The notes under the pieces: model-generated
What the model saw: the letters and a program-made list of their open reading frames with translations, nothing else
Told to the model about the DNA's origin: nothing
Database searches by the model: none
NCBI RefSeq assembly: GCF_013386825.1
Contig: NZ_JACARC010000030.1
Span: 62,001 to 126,000, forward strand
DNA from: Pseudomonas sp. IPO3778
Lineage (GTDB): Bacteria; Pseudomonadota; Gammaproteobacteria; Pseudomonadales; Pseudomonadaceae
DNA length: 64,000 nt
Direction: 5' to 3'
Part shown: positions 24,352-37,151 of the stretch, piece after piece
Layout: every line of letters starts with the position of its first letter
How positions within the stretch are numbered: position 1 is the first letter of the stretch
Position numbers and translations under genes: made by a program

Positions 24352-25620
24352 TCAGTAGCCATACCGCTTGCTGGCCTCAATCGCCAGACCACTGCCGATA
24401 CTGCCAAAGATATTGCCTTCCACATGCCGCGCATTCGGCAGCATCGCCGAGATGCTGTGGCGCAGGGCCGGAATCCCGCTGGAACCCCCGGTAAAGAACA
24501 CCGTGTCCACCTGGGCCACGTCCACCGAGGCGTCGTTGAGCAGTTGGGTCACGCTGTTGCGCACCCGTTCCAGCAAGCCATCGATGGCCGATTCGAACAA
24601 CGCCCGGCTCAACTCCACGCTCAACCCCGGCTCAACCCGGTCCAGCAGCACATGGCGGCTGTCCTGTTGCGTCAGCTGGATCTTGGTTTCTTCCACTTCC
24701 ATCGCCAGCCAGTGCCCGGCGCGCTGTTCGATCAGGTTGAACAGGCGGTCGATGCCGCCGGTGTCCTCGATATCGTAGCGCATGCTGCCCAGGGCCAGCT
24801 TGGATTTTTGCGAGTACACCGAGTTGATGGTGTGCCAGGTCGCCAGGTTCATGTGGTGGCTGGTGGGCATGTAGGCGCCGCTTTTCATGCGGCTGCCGTA
24901 GCCGAACAGCGGCATCATGCCGGCGAGGGAGAGCTGCTTGTCGAAGTCGGTACCGCCGATGTGCACACCGCCGGTGGCGAGGATGTCGTCGTGGCGGTTG
25001 TCGATCTGGCGACGCTCGGGCGACAGGCGCACCAGGGAGAAGTCAGACGTACCACCGCCGATGTCGACGATCAGCACCAGCTCTTCTTTCTCGATGGTGG
25101 ACTCGTAGTCGAAGGCCGCGGCAATCGGTTCGTACTGGAACGAGATGTCCTTGAAGCCGATCTTGCGGGCCACGTCCACCAGGGTGTTTTCGGCTTCCTG
25201 GTCGGCCATCGGGTCGTCATCGACGAAAAACACCGGGCGGCCCAGCACCACTTCGTCGAATTCACGACCGGCGGTGGCCTCGGCGCGGCTCTTGAGTTGG
25301 CCGATAAACAGCGCCAGCAGGTCGGTGAACGGCATGGCCGTGCCCAGAACGCTGGTGTCGTGCTTGATCAGCTTGGAACCCAGCAGGCTCTTGAGGGAGC
25401 GCATCAGCCGGCCTTCGTAGTTTTCCAGGTACTCGTGCAGGGCCAGGCGACCGTATACCGGGCGACGCTCCTCGAAGTTGAAGAACACCACCGACGGCAG
25501 CGTGATCTTGTCGTCCTCCAGCGCGATAAGCGTTTCCATGCCGGGACGAATCCAGCCGACGGTGGAGTTGGACGTGCCGAAGTCGATACCGCAGGCACGG
25601 GCTGGGGAAGGGTTTTTCAT
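24352..25620 (-). CDS. yegD: Hsp70-family protein YegD
   Basis: A 422-residue HSP70/actin-fold ATPase without the long substrate-binding domain of DnaK. Phosphate 1 is CGIDFGTSNSTVGW, phosphate 2 is VLIVDIGGGTSDFSLV and the adenosine motif is VFFTGGSSGIPALRHSI. YegD proteins are DnaK relatives of poorly known role. I chose the ATG at 25620 (MKNPSPARACGIDFG). It is divergent from cbpA-cbpM over a 288-base gap, so a chaperone-related role is plausible. Confidence 0.9.
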   Translation of the reverse strand: MKNPSPARACGIDFGTSNSTVGWIRPGMETLIALEDDKITLPSVVFFNFEERRPVYGRLALHEYLENYEGRLMRSLKSLLGSKLIKHDTSVLGTAMPFTDLLALFIGQLKSRAEATAGREFDEVVLGRPVFFVDDDPMADQEAENTLVDVARKIGFKDISFQYEPIAAAFDYESTIEKEELVLIVDIGGGTSDFSLVRLSPERRQIDNRHDDILATGGVHIGGTDFDKQLSLAGMMPLFGYGSRMKSGAYMPTSHHMNLATWHTINSVYSQKSKLALGSMRYDIEDTGGIDRLFNLIEQRAGHWLAMEVEETKIQLTQQDSRHVLLDRVEPGLSVELSRALFESAIDGLLERVRNSVTQLLNDASVDVAQVDTVFFTGGSSGIPALRHSISAMLPNARHVEGNIFGSIGSGLAIEASKRYGY

Positions 25621-25908
25621 GTCAATCGGGTTCCGGTTGAAAAACGGCCGCGCAGTGTATGCCACCCGCGTGCAGATGCGTAGGCCGACTATCCGCTAAA
25701 TACAACGCACTTGTTACCTTGAAAGCCCGGGCTTTGCCCCCAAATCCTCCCCATACCGTTGGTGGCTGCAAGATTGTGCCTGCAGCGCCGATAAACTTCT
25801 GACGCACCCCCGGGTCACAAGATTGAGATCGGTCAATCCAGACGCCGCAAACAGGCGCATGCTGTGACGCTGGCAGTGCGATATCGATAATGGATGGTGA
25901 TACCCCCG

Positions 25909-26859
25909 ATGGACTTCAAAGACTATTACAAGATTCTCGGTGTAGAACCGACCGCTGACGACAAGGCGATCAAGGCCGCCTATCGCAAGCTGGCGCGTAA
26001 ATATCACCCGGACGTGAGCAAGGAAAAGGACGCTGAAGCCAAGTTCAAGGACGCGTCCGAAGCCTATGAAGCGCTGAAAAGCGCCGACAAGCGCGCCGAA
26101 TACGACGATTTGCGCAAATACGGCCAGCATGGCCAACCCTTCCAGGGCCCGCCAGGCTGGCAGAGCCGTGGCGGCTATGGGGGTGGCGCAGGCCAGGACA
26201 CAGGCGACTTTTCCGACTTCTTCAGTTCGATCTTCGGTTCGCGCGGCAATGGTTTTGGGGGTGCCCAGGGCCGCAGTGCCGGGCGTCGAGGGCAAGATGT
26301 GGAAATGGAACTGCCGGTCTCCCTCGAAGAGACCCTGTCCAACGAGTCCAAGCCGGTCACCTTCCAGGTGCCGCAGTACAACGGCGCCGGCCAGCACGTC
26401 AGCAACACCACCAAGAGCCTGAACGTGAAGATCCCGGCCGGTGTGGCCGACGGCGAGCGCATCCGCCTCAAGGGCCAGGGCGCGCCGGGCATTGGCGGCG
26501 GCGCCGCGGGTGATCTGTACTTGATCATCAAGTTCGCGGCACACCCCAAATTCGATGTGGAAGGCGAAGACCTGATCATCACCCTGCCGCTGGCCCCGTG
26601 GGAGCTGGCGTTGGGTACCGAAGTGGCGGTGCCGACCCTCACCGGCAAGATCAACCTCAAGGTGCCGGCCGGCAGCCAGAACGGCCAGCGCATGCGCGCC
26701 AAGGGCCATGGCTTGTTGAACAAGGCCGGGCAGCGCGGTTACCTGTTTGTGCAACTCAAGGCGGTGATGCCGAAAAACACCGACGACGAGGTCAAGGCGT
26801 TATGGCAGGAGTTGGCGACAAAGGCCGCTTTCGATCCAAGAGAATCCTGGAGTAGCTAA
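25909..26859 (+). CDS. cbpA: DnaJ-type co-chaperone CbpA
   Basis: A 316-residue protein. The J domain is residues 1-70 with the HPD motif in [13 protein letters not shown] Gly-rich linker follows ([23 protein letters not shown]), then two DnaJ C-terminal barrels ([59 protein letters not shown]). There is no zinc-finger domain, which distinguishes CbpA from DnaJ. It stimulates DnaK and can bind curved DNA in E. coli. The next gene, 2 bases on, encodes its inhibitor CbpM. Confidence 0.94.
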   Translation: MDFKDYYKILGVEPTADDKAIKAAYRKLARKYHPDVSKEKDAEAKFKDASEAYEALKSADKRAEYDDLRKYGQHGQPFQGPPGWQSRGGYGGGAGQDTGDFSDFFSSIFGSRGNGFGGAQGRSAGRRGQDVEMELPVSLEETLSNESKPVTFQVPQYNGAGQHVSNTTKSLNVKIPAGVADGERIRLKGQGAPGIGGGAAGDLYLIIKFAAHPKFDVEGEDLIITLPLAPWELALGTEVAVPTLTGKINLKVPAGSQNGQRMRAKGHGLLNKAGQRGYLFVQLKAVMPKNTDDEVKALWQELATKAAFDPRESWSS

Positions 26860-26861
26860 CG

Positions 26862-27167
26862 ATGAGCAGTCCCCGTTTGGTTCAAGTGAACATGGCAGAA
26901 TTCTGTGAGGCCACCGATTTGTCGGTGGCCTACGTGATCGAAATCGTCGAGCACGGCATTGTTGAACCGGTGGGGACGAGTCCCGAGTCCTGGCGCTTCA
27001 CCGATTACGAACTGGCCTTGGCCAAGCGTGCGTCGGCGCTGCAAAAAGACCTGGAGCTGGAATGGGAAGGCGTCGCCCTGGCGCTGGACCTGCTGGAAGA
27101 AGTGCAGCAACTGCGCGCCGAGAACCAGATGCTCAAGCAGCGCCTGGGGCGCCTGGTGGTCGAGTAA
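26862..27167 (+). CDS. cbpM: Chaperone modulator CbpM
   Basis: A 101-residue MerR-like helical protein (LVQVNMAEFCEATDLSVAYVIEIVEHGIVEPVG). CbpM binds the CbpA J domain and blocks its interaction with DnaK. The C-terminal half is a heptad-rich helix (LDLLEEVQQLRAENQMLKQRLGRLVVE), likely for dimerisation. It is coupled to cbpA. Confidence 0.92.
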   Translation: MSSPRLVQVNMAEFCEATDLSVAYVIEIVEHGIVEPVGTSPESWRFTDYELALAKRASALQKDLELEWEGVALALDLLEEVQQLRAENQMLKQRLGRLVVE

Positions 27168-27250
27168 CCGGGCCTCTACATAGTTACACCCGACCTTGGA
27201 ACCGAGCTGATTAAGGTAATCACCTTTCTCCTCTTCCAAGGTATTTGCTT

Positions 27251-30200
27251 ATGCCAGACCCTCAAGCAGCCGACTCCGCCGTCACGGTGTCCGCAGAGCT
27301 GGGCCAACATTACCAACACATCAAAGCCGCCATCCCCCCGAGCCTGATCACAGCGTCGCCCTCCTTGCGCGCCTCGGTACGGCAGGTCAAACCGGTGATT
27401 CCCGGCTGGTTTGCGGCCACCGGCGCGGAACAGAAGAACCAACTCAAGGCCTGTCTCGAGGCCAGCTTCAAATCCCATGCCGCGCTGGATCAGTCCATGG
27501 ACAAGGTCCAGGACATCAACGATTTCGCCAAGCCGTTGCTGGAAGCCGCCCTCAAGGCCGCCGGCCATGTGCTGGATGTCGAGCAAACCTGCCTGCGACT
27601 CTACTGCCCGGTGGAGGACGCGTTTGGCGTGCGCACCGGAGGCTTTCGGGCCAAGACCCTTTCGCTGTTGCAGGCGGCGCTGAACAATTTCGAAGAGCCC
27701 GAAACCCGCGCCGGGTTTTTCAACAGTGCCTCGGGCTTTATCACCGCGCCCGATGCCGAGGGCCATTTCGAGCGCCATGCCACGTCGCTGAAAATCGACG
27801 TGTTTACCCGGTTGTGCCGCGACCTGGACCTGGGCAAACAGTACCAGGCGCACCTCACCACCTTCCTGCGTCCGGCGCAGACGGTGTCGCAAAACCTGCT
27901 GCGGGAGCGGTTTGTCACCGCTCAGAAAGATGGGTTCAAGGCGGCGGCCTACCTGGCATTGCTCAAGGGCGACATTGGCCAGGACGATTATGCCCTGCTG
28001 CTGCGGGTGGCCAGCGGCGAGCGCAACATCATGCTGGGCGACCGGCAGATCTGGTATCGCCGGCTGTGCCTGATGAACCTGCGTTTGCAGGGCTGCGTGA
28101 TCATCGACCCGTGCGTTAAATACCGCTATGCGAGTTGGTTTATCGCCTACATTCCCGACGACCCGGAACACCCGATCAAGCGTTATGAATCCTTCGCCGA
28201 GTTCCGCGCGGAGCTGACGCGGCAGATGACCGTCTGGCCGCCCCAGCCGGGCGGCCGTCCCAGTGTGGTGGCGCCCACCAATTATCAGCAGTTTTTTGCC
28301 CGCTTCGTCGCCCGCAAAGACCTGGCGTATTACTACCGGCGCTTTACCGAACTGGTGCCGGATGCGCCGCCGCAAAGCTTCGCATTGAAGTGGCTGCGCT
28401 CCGAGCAGGGGCAATTCTGGTCCCAGGTACTCACCCCGCAGCTGACCCCGATCACCTCGATCCTGGGGGACCCGGCGCACCGCGTGCGGATTGCGTCAAA
28501 GGCGCCGAACCTGAACATCAATGCCGATTCGCTGAAGGGCCTTTGGGTCGATGTGGACCTGTGGGATGAACTGTACGAGGGCACCGTGCAGCGCCTGTTC
28601 GACGATGCCCTGACCATGGCTGTACCCACCGCCATGGCCGACGCCAACAACCGCTCCCGGCGCCTGGCGCACTACATGAGCATCGGCCTGTTTGCCCTGA
28701 ACCTGGTGTCGATGGTGGTGCCGCCCCTGGGCACGGTGATGGCGGTGGCGATGGCGGCTCAGGTGCTTTACGAAGCGCTCGAAGGCGCCATCGAACTCAG
28801 CGAGGGCGACCGCGAAGCCGGCTGGTCCCATATCGGCGACGTCATGGAAAACCTGGCGATGCTGGCCGTCGGCGGCGCCGCGTTCCATGTCACCGTGTCG
28901 CCGTTTATCGAGGGGTTAAAGTCGATCACGTTGCCGTCGGGCGAAGTGCGCCTGTGGAAGCCGGACATCCAGGCCTATGCGCTGGAGGTTCAACGGCCAA
29001 CAACCGCGGTGCCCGACGAGGCGGGGCTGCGTCGCGTCCAGGAAACGCACGTGCTGGACCTCGACGGCAAGCGCTACGCCTTGAAAGCCGACCCGTACCC
29101 CGGCCAATACCGTATCCAGCACCCACGCCGGCCGGACGCCTATCAACCCGCCGCCCGCCACAATGGTTCGGGTGCCTGGACCCATGAGGCCGAGCGGCCG
29201 CTCGAATGGGAAGGCCCGACATTGATGCGGCGCCTGGGGCGCGTCGTGGAGGGCCTGGACGATGCACAGCTGGAGGCGATTCGTCGGGTCTGTGACATCG
29301 ACCACAGTGTGTTGCGCCGGCTGCATGTCGAAAGCGAGCCGACCCCGGCGACGCTGCTGGACACGGTGCGGCAGTTCCGGGCCTACGACGATGTGGTGCG
29401 GTTGAGCGAACAGATTTTCGTCGGGCAGTTATCGCCCGACCTGGCCCCCTATGCGGCGTCCCTGATGGTGGAGATGCCCCGCTGGCCGGTCGGCAAGGCC
29501 ATCGAAGTGTTCGAGGGCGAGGGCCCGCAACGGGTGGCCATCCAATATGGCGATACGGCTGCGCCTCTGGGGGGCCTGATCTCCATCAGCCGCGCCGACC
29601 TGATGAACGGACAATTGCCCGCCAGGGTGGTGGCGGCATTAAGTGACCAAGCGCTGCAAGGGATGCTCGGGCAACACCTGCCCCCAGAGCCCCGATTGCG
29701 CAGCCAGCGCTTGCAGGCACGACTGGGGGATTATGCGCAGCAGCACCGCGCTCGGCTGTTCCGCAGCCGCTATAGCGAGCGGGTCGTACCCAGCAGCGTG
29801 GCGGTGCAGGTGCTGCAACGGGATTTCCAAAGCTTGCCGACGATCCTCGCCCAGGAACTGTTAAGCGATGCCAGCGCCGCTGAGCTGCAAGCCCTGACCG
29901 GGACCCGCAAAATCCCCTTGCGCCTGGCGCAGAAGGCCCGCGAACTGCAAGCCACGCAGCGCCTGACCAAAGCCTATGAAGGGTTGTACCTGGAGGCACT
30001 GGCCAGCCCCGACACCGAAACCCTGGTACTCAATACCCTGGAAACCCTGCCGGGCTGGAAAGACGGTGTGCGCATTGAGGTGCGTGAGGATGCCTACGAC
30101 GGTGAGTTGCGCGCCCATTACGGCCCAGTGGACGCTCCGAATCTCAAGGTGTTGGTCAGGATCTCCGAGGGCCGCTACCAGGCGTTTGACGGGCAGGCGG

Positions 30201-30661
30201 GGCAATTGCATGGCGTCGACACCTTGTACGAAGCGTTGCAGCACGCCCTCACCGATGCCCACCGCCGGGCTTTGGGGTTGCCCCATGTGGGGCAGGGTGT
30301 GGAGTTGAAATTGAAAATCCTGCAACACGCCTTGCCCCGGGATCGGCTGCGGGAGCGCTTGGGCGTGAGACCGGCCGGCCGGCCGTTCTTCAAGCCGCCT
30401 CAGGCCCTGCCCGGCGGCAGGCGCGGTTATCAGCCCGGACTTTTCCCGGATCACCGACATGCGCTCGCTGTTCCTGAACAATGCGCAGCTCCAGACCTGG
30501 CCCGAAGGGCTGACGCAGCAGCCACGGCTGGACCATGTCGAGCTGTCCGGCAACCGTATCACCACGATCCCGGAGGCGGTCGTCGCACCGGCTGCCGAGC
30601 ATCTGGAGCCGATGGCCCGTATCAACAATGTGACCTTTCTGGCGGGCAACCCGTTGTCTGA
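27251..30661 (+). CDS. N-terminal fragment of the NEL-type effector
   Basis: The open frame of 1,136 residues runs from the ATG at 27251 (AAGG 9 bases upstream) to a stop at 30661. Sequence up to about FFKPPQALPGGRRGY (near 30430) looks native. The last 75 or so residues (HRHALAVPEQCAAPDLARR...) have the composition of an out-of-frame read. If expressed alone it would lack the ligase domain. Confidence 0.6.
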   Translation: MPDPQAADSAVTVSAELGQHYQHIKAAIPPSLITASPSLRASVRQVKPVIPGWFAATGAEQKNQLKACLEASFKSHAALDQSMDKVQDINDFAKPLLEAALKAAGHVLDVEQTCLRLYCPVEDAFGVRTGGFRAKTLSLLQAALNNFEEPETRAGFFNSASGFITAPDAEGHFERHATSLKIDVFTRLCRDLDLGKQYQAHLTTFLRPAQTVSQNLLRERFVTAQKDGFKAAAYLALLKGDIGQDDYALLLRVASGERNIMLGDRQIWYRRLCLMNLRLQGCVIIDPCVKYRYASWFIAYIPDDPEHPIKRYESFAEFRAELTRQMTVWPPQPGGRPSVVAPTNYQQFFARFVARKDLAYYYRRFTELVPDAPPQSFALKWLRSEQGQFWSQVLTPQLTPITSILGDPAHRVRIASKAPNLNINADSLKGLWVDVDLWDELYEGTVQRLFDDALTMAVPTAMADANNRSRRLAHYMSIGLFALNLVSMVVPPLGTVMAVAMAAQVLYEALEGAIELSEGDREAGWSHIGDVMENLAMLAVGGAAFHVTVSPFIEGLKSITLPSGEVRLWKPDIQAYALEVQRPTTAVPDEAGLRRVQETHVLDLDGKRYALKADPYPGQYRIQHPRRPDAYQPAARHNGSGAWTHEAERPLEWEGPTLMRRLGRVVEGLDDAQLEAIRRVCDIDHSVLRRLHVESEPTPATLLDTVRQFRAYDDVVRLSEQIFVGQLSPDLAPYAASLMVEMPRWPVGKAIEVFEGEGPQRVAIQYGDTAAPLGGLISISRADLMNGQLPARVVAALSDQALQGMLGQHLPPEPRLRSQRLQARLGDYAQQHRARLFRSRYSERVVPSSVAVQVLQRDFQSLPTILAQELLSDASAAELQALTGTRKIPLRLAQKARELQATQRLTKAYEGLYLEALASPDTETLVLNTLETLPGWKDGVRIEVREDAYDGELRAHYGPVDAPNLKVLVRISEGRYQAFDGQAGQLHGVDTLYEALQHALTDAHRRALGLPHVGQGVELKLKILQHALPRDRLRERLGVRPAGRPFFKPPQALPGGRRGYQPGLFPDHRHALAVPEQCAAPDLARRADAAATAGPCRAVRQPYHHDPGGGRRTGCRASGADGPYQQCDLSGGQPVV

Positions 30662-31730
30662 AGTCGCCCAGCAGCAGTTACGCGACTACTGGGTTCGCCT
30701 GGAGCGAGAGCGCCCGGACCTGGTAGGCGACAGGCGTCAACAGGCGTTCGAATACCGGCCGGCGGAGATCGAACCGCCCACCCATGTCCGGGTCGGGCCG
30801 GCACGCCTGGGCATTCAGGCGCGCACCGAGCTGCAACGTTGGGTCCGGGATCTGTCGCCGGAGCAGGTCGAGCCACGGCAGGTGCAGTGGAGCGGCCTGC
30901 GTCAGGCTGACCGCAGCGACGGCTTCTTTCGTGTGCTCAGTGATCTGGAATCCCCCGGCGCCGGCCACGGTGACCTGCAGCGGCGGGTATGGGAGGTGAT
31001 CGACAGCATGACCCAGGCCACCCCGAAATCCGACGCCCTGCGCGAGCGCATGTTCGAGTGGGCGGGGCGTGCGGCGTGCTGTGACCGCGCCGCCTTGACC
31101 TTTAGTAACCTGGAGATCATGACGCTGGTCTACCGGGCCGAAGCGCTGGCCCTGGACGGGCAGCAGGGCGCGGCGCTGCTGCGACTTTCCAGAGGGTTGT
31201 TCCGCCTGGATGAAATCGAAAAAATCGCCCTGGAGGATATCCAGCGCCGCACCGTGGCGATCCACGAGACACCGGGGTTAACCCCGGAGCAAAAAGCCGC
31301 CCGGGTCGCACGGCTGGAAGATGTCGAGATCAAGCTGGCCTACCGCTATGGCCTCAAGGACCGCCTGGCGCTGCCGGCCCAGCCGAACCAGGTGCGGTTT
31401 ACGGCCATGGCGGATGTCACCCCGCAGATGCTCGACCAGGCCTATGCCCGTGTGATGGCCCTGAACAATTCCCCGGCGGAATTCCAGGCGCTGATCGCCC
31501 GGGAGTACTGGACCGACTATGTCACCCATACCTCGCGGTCGCAGTTCGAGGCACAACGGGCGCCTTATGAAACGCGCCAGGCCAGCCTGCATGAGCGCTT
31601 TCAATCCGGCGAACTGACGGAAGCGGCCTACCAACAACAATCCGCGGACCTGGAGGCGCAATTGCAGATTGAAGAGGCCGGGTTGATCCAGACGTTGAGC
31701 CGACAGTTACTGGCTGAGCATCCGCTCTGA
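30459..31730 (+). CDS. C-terminal NEL domain fragment of the effector
   Basis: A frame of 423 residues from an ATG with no ribosome site. NEL-type features are RVWEVIDSMTQ, LRERMFEWAGRAACCDRAALTFSNLEIMTLVYRAEAL, LLRLSRGLFRLDEIEKIAL, LAYRYGL and REYWTDYV. Cys207-Cys208-Asp209 corresponds to the C-x-D active site of IpaH/SspH ligases. It is unlikely to be an independent gene; it is the natural end of the gene starting at 27251. Confidence 0.6.
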   Translation: MRSLFLNNAQLQTWPEGLTQQPRLDHVELSGNRITTIPEAVVAPAAEHLEPMARINNVTFLAGNPLSEVAQQQLRDYWVRLERERPDLVGDRRQQAFEYRPAEIEPPTHVRVGPARLGIQARTELQRWVRDLSPEQVEPRQVQWSGLRQADRSDGFFRVLSDLESPGAGHGDLQRRVWEVIDSMTQATPKSDALRERMFEWAGRAACCDRAALTFSNLEIMTLVYRAEALALDGQQGAALLRLSRGLFRLDEIEKIALEDIQRRTVAIHETPGLTPEQKAARVARLEDVEIKLAYRYGLKDRLALPAQPNQVRFTAMADVTPQMLDQAYARVMALNNSPAEFQALIAREYWTDYVTHTSRSQFEAQRAPYETRQASLHERFQSGELTEAAYQQQSADLEAQLQIEEAGLIQTLSRQLLAEHPL

Positions 31731-31737
31731 CGGTAAA

Positions 31738-31763
31738 GCCCCGGGTACTCACGTAGCCGGGGC
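31738..31763. terminator. Hairpin between convergent effector and ureC genes
   Basis: GCCCCGG (31738-31744) and CCGGGGC (31757-31763) form a perfect 7-bp GC stem with a 12-base loop, 8 bases after the effector stop and just before the ureC stop. There is no long T run, so its termination strength is uncertain. Confidence 0.5.
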
Positions 31764-31773
31764 GTTGGGCGAT

Positions 31774-33474
<1,701 letters not shown>

Positions 33475-33523
33475 GTGCATGCCTTGAGATTCAGGAAAGT
33501 TTGAAATCGTTCGCTTCGCTCTC

Positions 33524-33590
33524 TATCGCGGGCAAGCCCGCTCCCACATTTGGAACGCATTCCCCTGTGGGAGCTGGCTTGCCTGCGATG
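33524..33590. repeat. REPIN between ureB and ureC
   Basis: A mixed pair: one arm of the GTGGGAGCGGGC type and one of the GTGGGAGCTGGC type around a 27-base spacer. Its place inside the urease operon could set the ureC transcript level. Confidence 0.85.
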
Positions 33591-33614
33591 AGGCCCGAGC
33601 AGACACCAGAAAAA

Positions 33615-34977
<1,363 letters not shown>

Positions 34978-34986
34978 GGCCGGGCC

Positions 34987-35289
34987 TCAGGCGATGGGTT
35001 GGTGGACGGTGACCAGCTTGGTCCCGTCGGGGAAGGTCGCTTCCACCTGGATGTCCGGGATCATTTCCGGAATGCCTTCCATCACCTGCTCGCGGGTGAG
35101 CAGGGTGGTGCCGAAGTGCATCAGTTCGGCCACGGTGCGGCCATCGCGGGCACCTTCCATCAGCGCGGCGGAGATGTAGGCGATGGTTTCCGGGTAGTTG
35201 AGCTTCACACCGCGCGCCAACCGCCGCTCGGCCACCAGGCCGGCGGTGAAGATCAGCAGTTTGTCTTTTTCCCGTGGGGTCAGGTCCAT
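34987..35289 (-). CDS. ureA: Urease gamma subunit
   Basis: A 100-residue urease gamma chain. It has [34 protein letters not shown] at the start and [12 protein letters not shown] at the end, both family-typical. It is the first structural subunit gene of the minus-strand set; ureD lies 177 bases upstream beyond a REPIN. Confidence 0.97.
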   Translation of the reverse strand: MDLTPREKDKLLIFTAGLVAERRLARGVKLNYPETIAYISAALMEGARDGRTVAELMHFGTTLLTREQVMEGIPEMIPDIQVEATFPDGTKLVTVHQPIA

Positions 35290-35354
35290 CGTTCAAGGTC
35301 CACTATGAAATACATTCGTAAAAACACTGGAGATCCAATGTGAAAGCTGCTTTC

Positions 35355-35441
35355 TGTGGGAGCTGGCTTGCCTGCGATGCTGGCGACTCGGTAGGGCTCA
35401 TGCACCGAGGTGATGCCATCGCGGGCAAGCCCGGCTCCCAC
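35355..35441. repeat. REPIN between ureD and ureA
   Basis: Inverted arms of the GTGGGAGCTGGC / GCGGGCAAGCCCGGCTCCCAC types around a spacer containing GGCGACTCGGT and ACCGAGGTGATGCC. It occupies most of the ureD-ureA gap. Confidence 0.88.
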
Positions 35442-35466
35442 CGGGAACAGGGTCAACGTTTGATCT

Positions 35467-36306
35467 TCATGTGCTCCAGATTCTCGGTGATACCGCCTCT
35501 CGGCCTAATACAGCCGGGCGCAGCAGGCGCCACAACTCAATCAGCCAGCCTCGCGCCAACAGTGCTTCACTGGCCAGGCAACGGGCCACCAGCAGGCCGG
35601 GCAGTTGGGTCAAATCGCCGCGTACCGCGTGGGGTAACGAGCGGCAGCGTTCGAGCAGTTCGCTGTCGATTTCGCCGCTCACCAGCAAGGTCGCAAACAC
35701 CGGTTGCCCATCGAGCCCGATGGGCGAGTCGAGCAAACCGTCGGCGCCCACAATGCGCTGGCGCTCATGCCAAATCAACTGGCCGTCGCGGCGGATATCC
35801 AGGTGCGACTGGAAGTGCCCGAGGTCGAAACGCTCGCCGCTGGCAGGGCGTCCCAGGGCCACCACGTCCCAGTAAAACAGCCGCGCGTCGCCTTGCAGGT
35901 CGATGCGGGTGGTGAGTTCGGCCTGGGCGGCGCTGAACACGATGGTCTCCTGGGGCAGCCATTCCAGGGTGGCGCCCGCCTCAACGGTCAGCGCCAGCTG
36001 CTGATAGGCCGGCCCGCCGGCGCGGTACCACTTGGCCGCGCCGGGGCTGGTCAATTGCGCCCAGGCACCTTCGGCCACATGGGCCGTGATATCGAGGCGA
36101 TCACCGCCGGCAATCCCGCCCGGCGGGTGCACGATGATGTGCTGGCACACCTCGGGGCCTTCGGCGTACAGGTGCTTTTGCACCCGCAGCGGGCCCAAGT
36201 GGCGGCGCATCACCGGGCGTGTGGTGTCGCCGAAACGCGCGTAGCCGAGTTCCAGCTCGGCGTGCCAGCTGGGGGTGAACAGCGCGGTGGGGGCAGGTAG
36301 GGTCAT
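35467..36306 (-). CDS. ureD: Urease accessory protein UreD
   Basis: A 279-residue UreD/UreH protein. It begins with [58 protein letters not shown], the conserved UreD core. It then shows [45 protein letters not shown]. UreD docks on apo-urease and recruits UreF and UreG; nickel is thought to pass through its tunnel. It directly follows the urea transporter genes. Confidence 0.96.
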   Translation of the reverse strand: MTLPAPTALFTPSWHAELELGYARFGDTTRPVMRRHLGPLRVQKHLYAEGPEVCQHIIVHPPGGIAGGDRLDITAHVAEGAWAQLTSPGAAKWYRAGGPAYQQLALTVEAGATLEWLPQETIVFSAAQAELTTRIDLQGDARLFYWDVVALGRPASGERFDLGHFQSHLDIRRDGQLIWHERQRIVGADGLLDSPIGLDGQPVFATLLVSGEIDSELLERCRSLPHAVRGDLTQLPGLLVARCLASEALLARGWLIELWRLLRPAVLGREAVSPRIWST

Positions 36307-36336
36307 GGTCAGTGCTTATCGTTAGGACGCTACAGA

Positions 36337-37035
36337 TTAGATCGTAACGAGTCCGCGCACACCCTCGCTTTCCATATTTTCTCCACGGCCTTGCTGGACG
36401 ATTTCGCCCCGGGACATCACCAGGTACTGGTCGGCCAGTTCGGCGGCAAAATCGTAGAACTGCTCCACCAGCAGAATCGCCATGTCACCGCGTGCCGCGA
36501 GCTTCTTGATTACGGCGCCGATCTCCTTGATCACCGAGGGCTGGATGCCTTCGGTGGGTTCGTCGAGGATCAACAGGCGCGGGCGGCTGGCCAGGGCTCT
36601 CCCGATCGCCAGCTGTTGTTGCTGGCCGCCGGACAAGTCGCCGCCACGGCGTTGCTTCATTTGCAGCAACACCGGGAACAGTTCGTAGATGAACGCCGGG
36701 ACTTCCCTGGCTTCGGCGCCGGGGAAACGCGACAGGCCCATCAGCAGGTTTTCTTCCACCGTCAGCCGCCCGAAAATCTCCCGGCCCTGGGGCACGTAGG
36801 CGATGCCGGCGTGTACGCGCTGGTGCGGCTTGAAGCCGGTAATGGCCTTGCCTTCCCAGTTCACCGCGCCTTCTTTGGCGGGCAGCAACCCCATCAGGCA
36901 CTTGAGCAGGGTAGTCTTGCCCACGCCGTTGCGGCCCAGCAGGCAGGTGACCTCGCCGACTTTCACCTCAAAGGAAAGCCCGCGCAGGATATGGCTACCG
37001 CCGTAGTACTGGTGCAGCTTGTCGACTTGCAGCAT
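36337..37035 (-). CDS. urtE: Urea ABC transporter ATPase UrtE
   Basis: A 232-residue ABC ATPase of the LivF class. It opens MLQVDKLHQYYGGSHILRGLSF, the UrtE hallmark. The Walker A is GRNGVGKTTLL, the signature is LSGGQQQQLAIGRAL and the Walker B is LLILDEPTEGIQPSVI. The ATG at 37035 has GAGG about 8 bases upstream. It is last of the urtA-B-C-D-E series. Confidence 0.95.
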   Translation of the reverse strand: MLQVDKLHQYYGGSHILRGLSFEVKVGEVTCLLGRNGVGKTTLLKCLMGLLPAKEGAVNWEGKAITGFKPHQRVHAGIAYVPQGREIFGRLTVEENLLMGLSRFPGAEAREVPAFIYELFPVLLQMKQRRGGDLSGGQQQQLAIGRALASRPRLLILDEPTEGIQPSVIKEIGAVIKKLAARGDMAILLVEQFYDFAAELADQYLVMSRGEIVQQGRGENMESEGVRGLVTI

Positions 37036-37057
37036 GTTCAAAACCTCCTCAATTCCT

Positions 37058-37144
37058 TGTGGGAGCTGGCTTGCCTGCGATACAGGCGACTCGGTGTATC
37101 AGTTGCACCGTGTCGATGCCATCGCAGGCAAGCCAGCTCCCACA
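37058..37144. repeat. REPIN, GTGGGAGCTGGCTTGC family, urtD-urtE gap
   Basis: Near-perfect inverted arms fill the 116-base space between urtD and urtE, which otherwise belong to one operon. Confidence 0.9.
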
Positions 37145-37151
37145 TAAAGCA

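Larger units (their letters stand above)
27251..31730 (+). pseudogene. Large toxin/effector: dermonecrotic-toxin-like N-terminus plus NEL E3 ubiquitin-ligase C-terminus, split by frameshift
   Basis: Two overlapping frames together make one protein of about 1,490 residues. Frame 1 (27251 to about 30430) has the N-terminal region seen in Pseudomonas dermonecrotic-toxin-like (ToxA_N / DUF6543) proteins, with a hydrophobic stretch near residues 475-510 (IGLFALNLVSMVVPPLGTVMAVAMA). Frame 2 (open from 30369, stop at 31730) carries one to two leucine-rich repeats (LFLNNAQLQTWPEGL, HVELSGNRITTIP) and a NEL ubiquitin-ligase domain with the catalytic C-x-D motif at 31077-31085 (GRAACCDRAALTF). A +1 shift near 30400-30440 joins them. 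Relatives I know have many more repeats here, so an internal deletion is likely. A sequencing error is possible. Confidence 0.75.
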
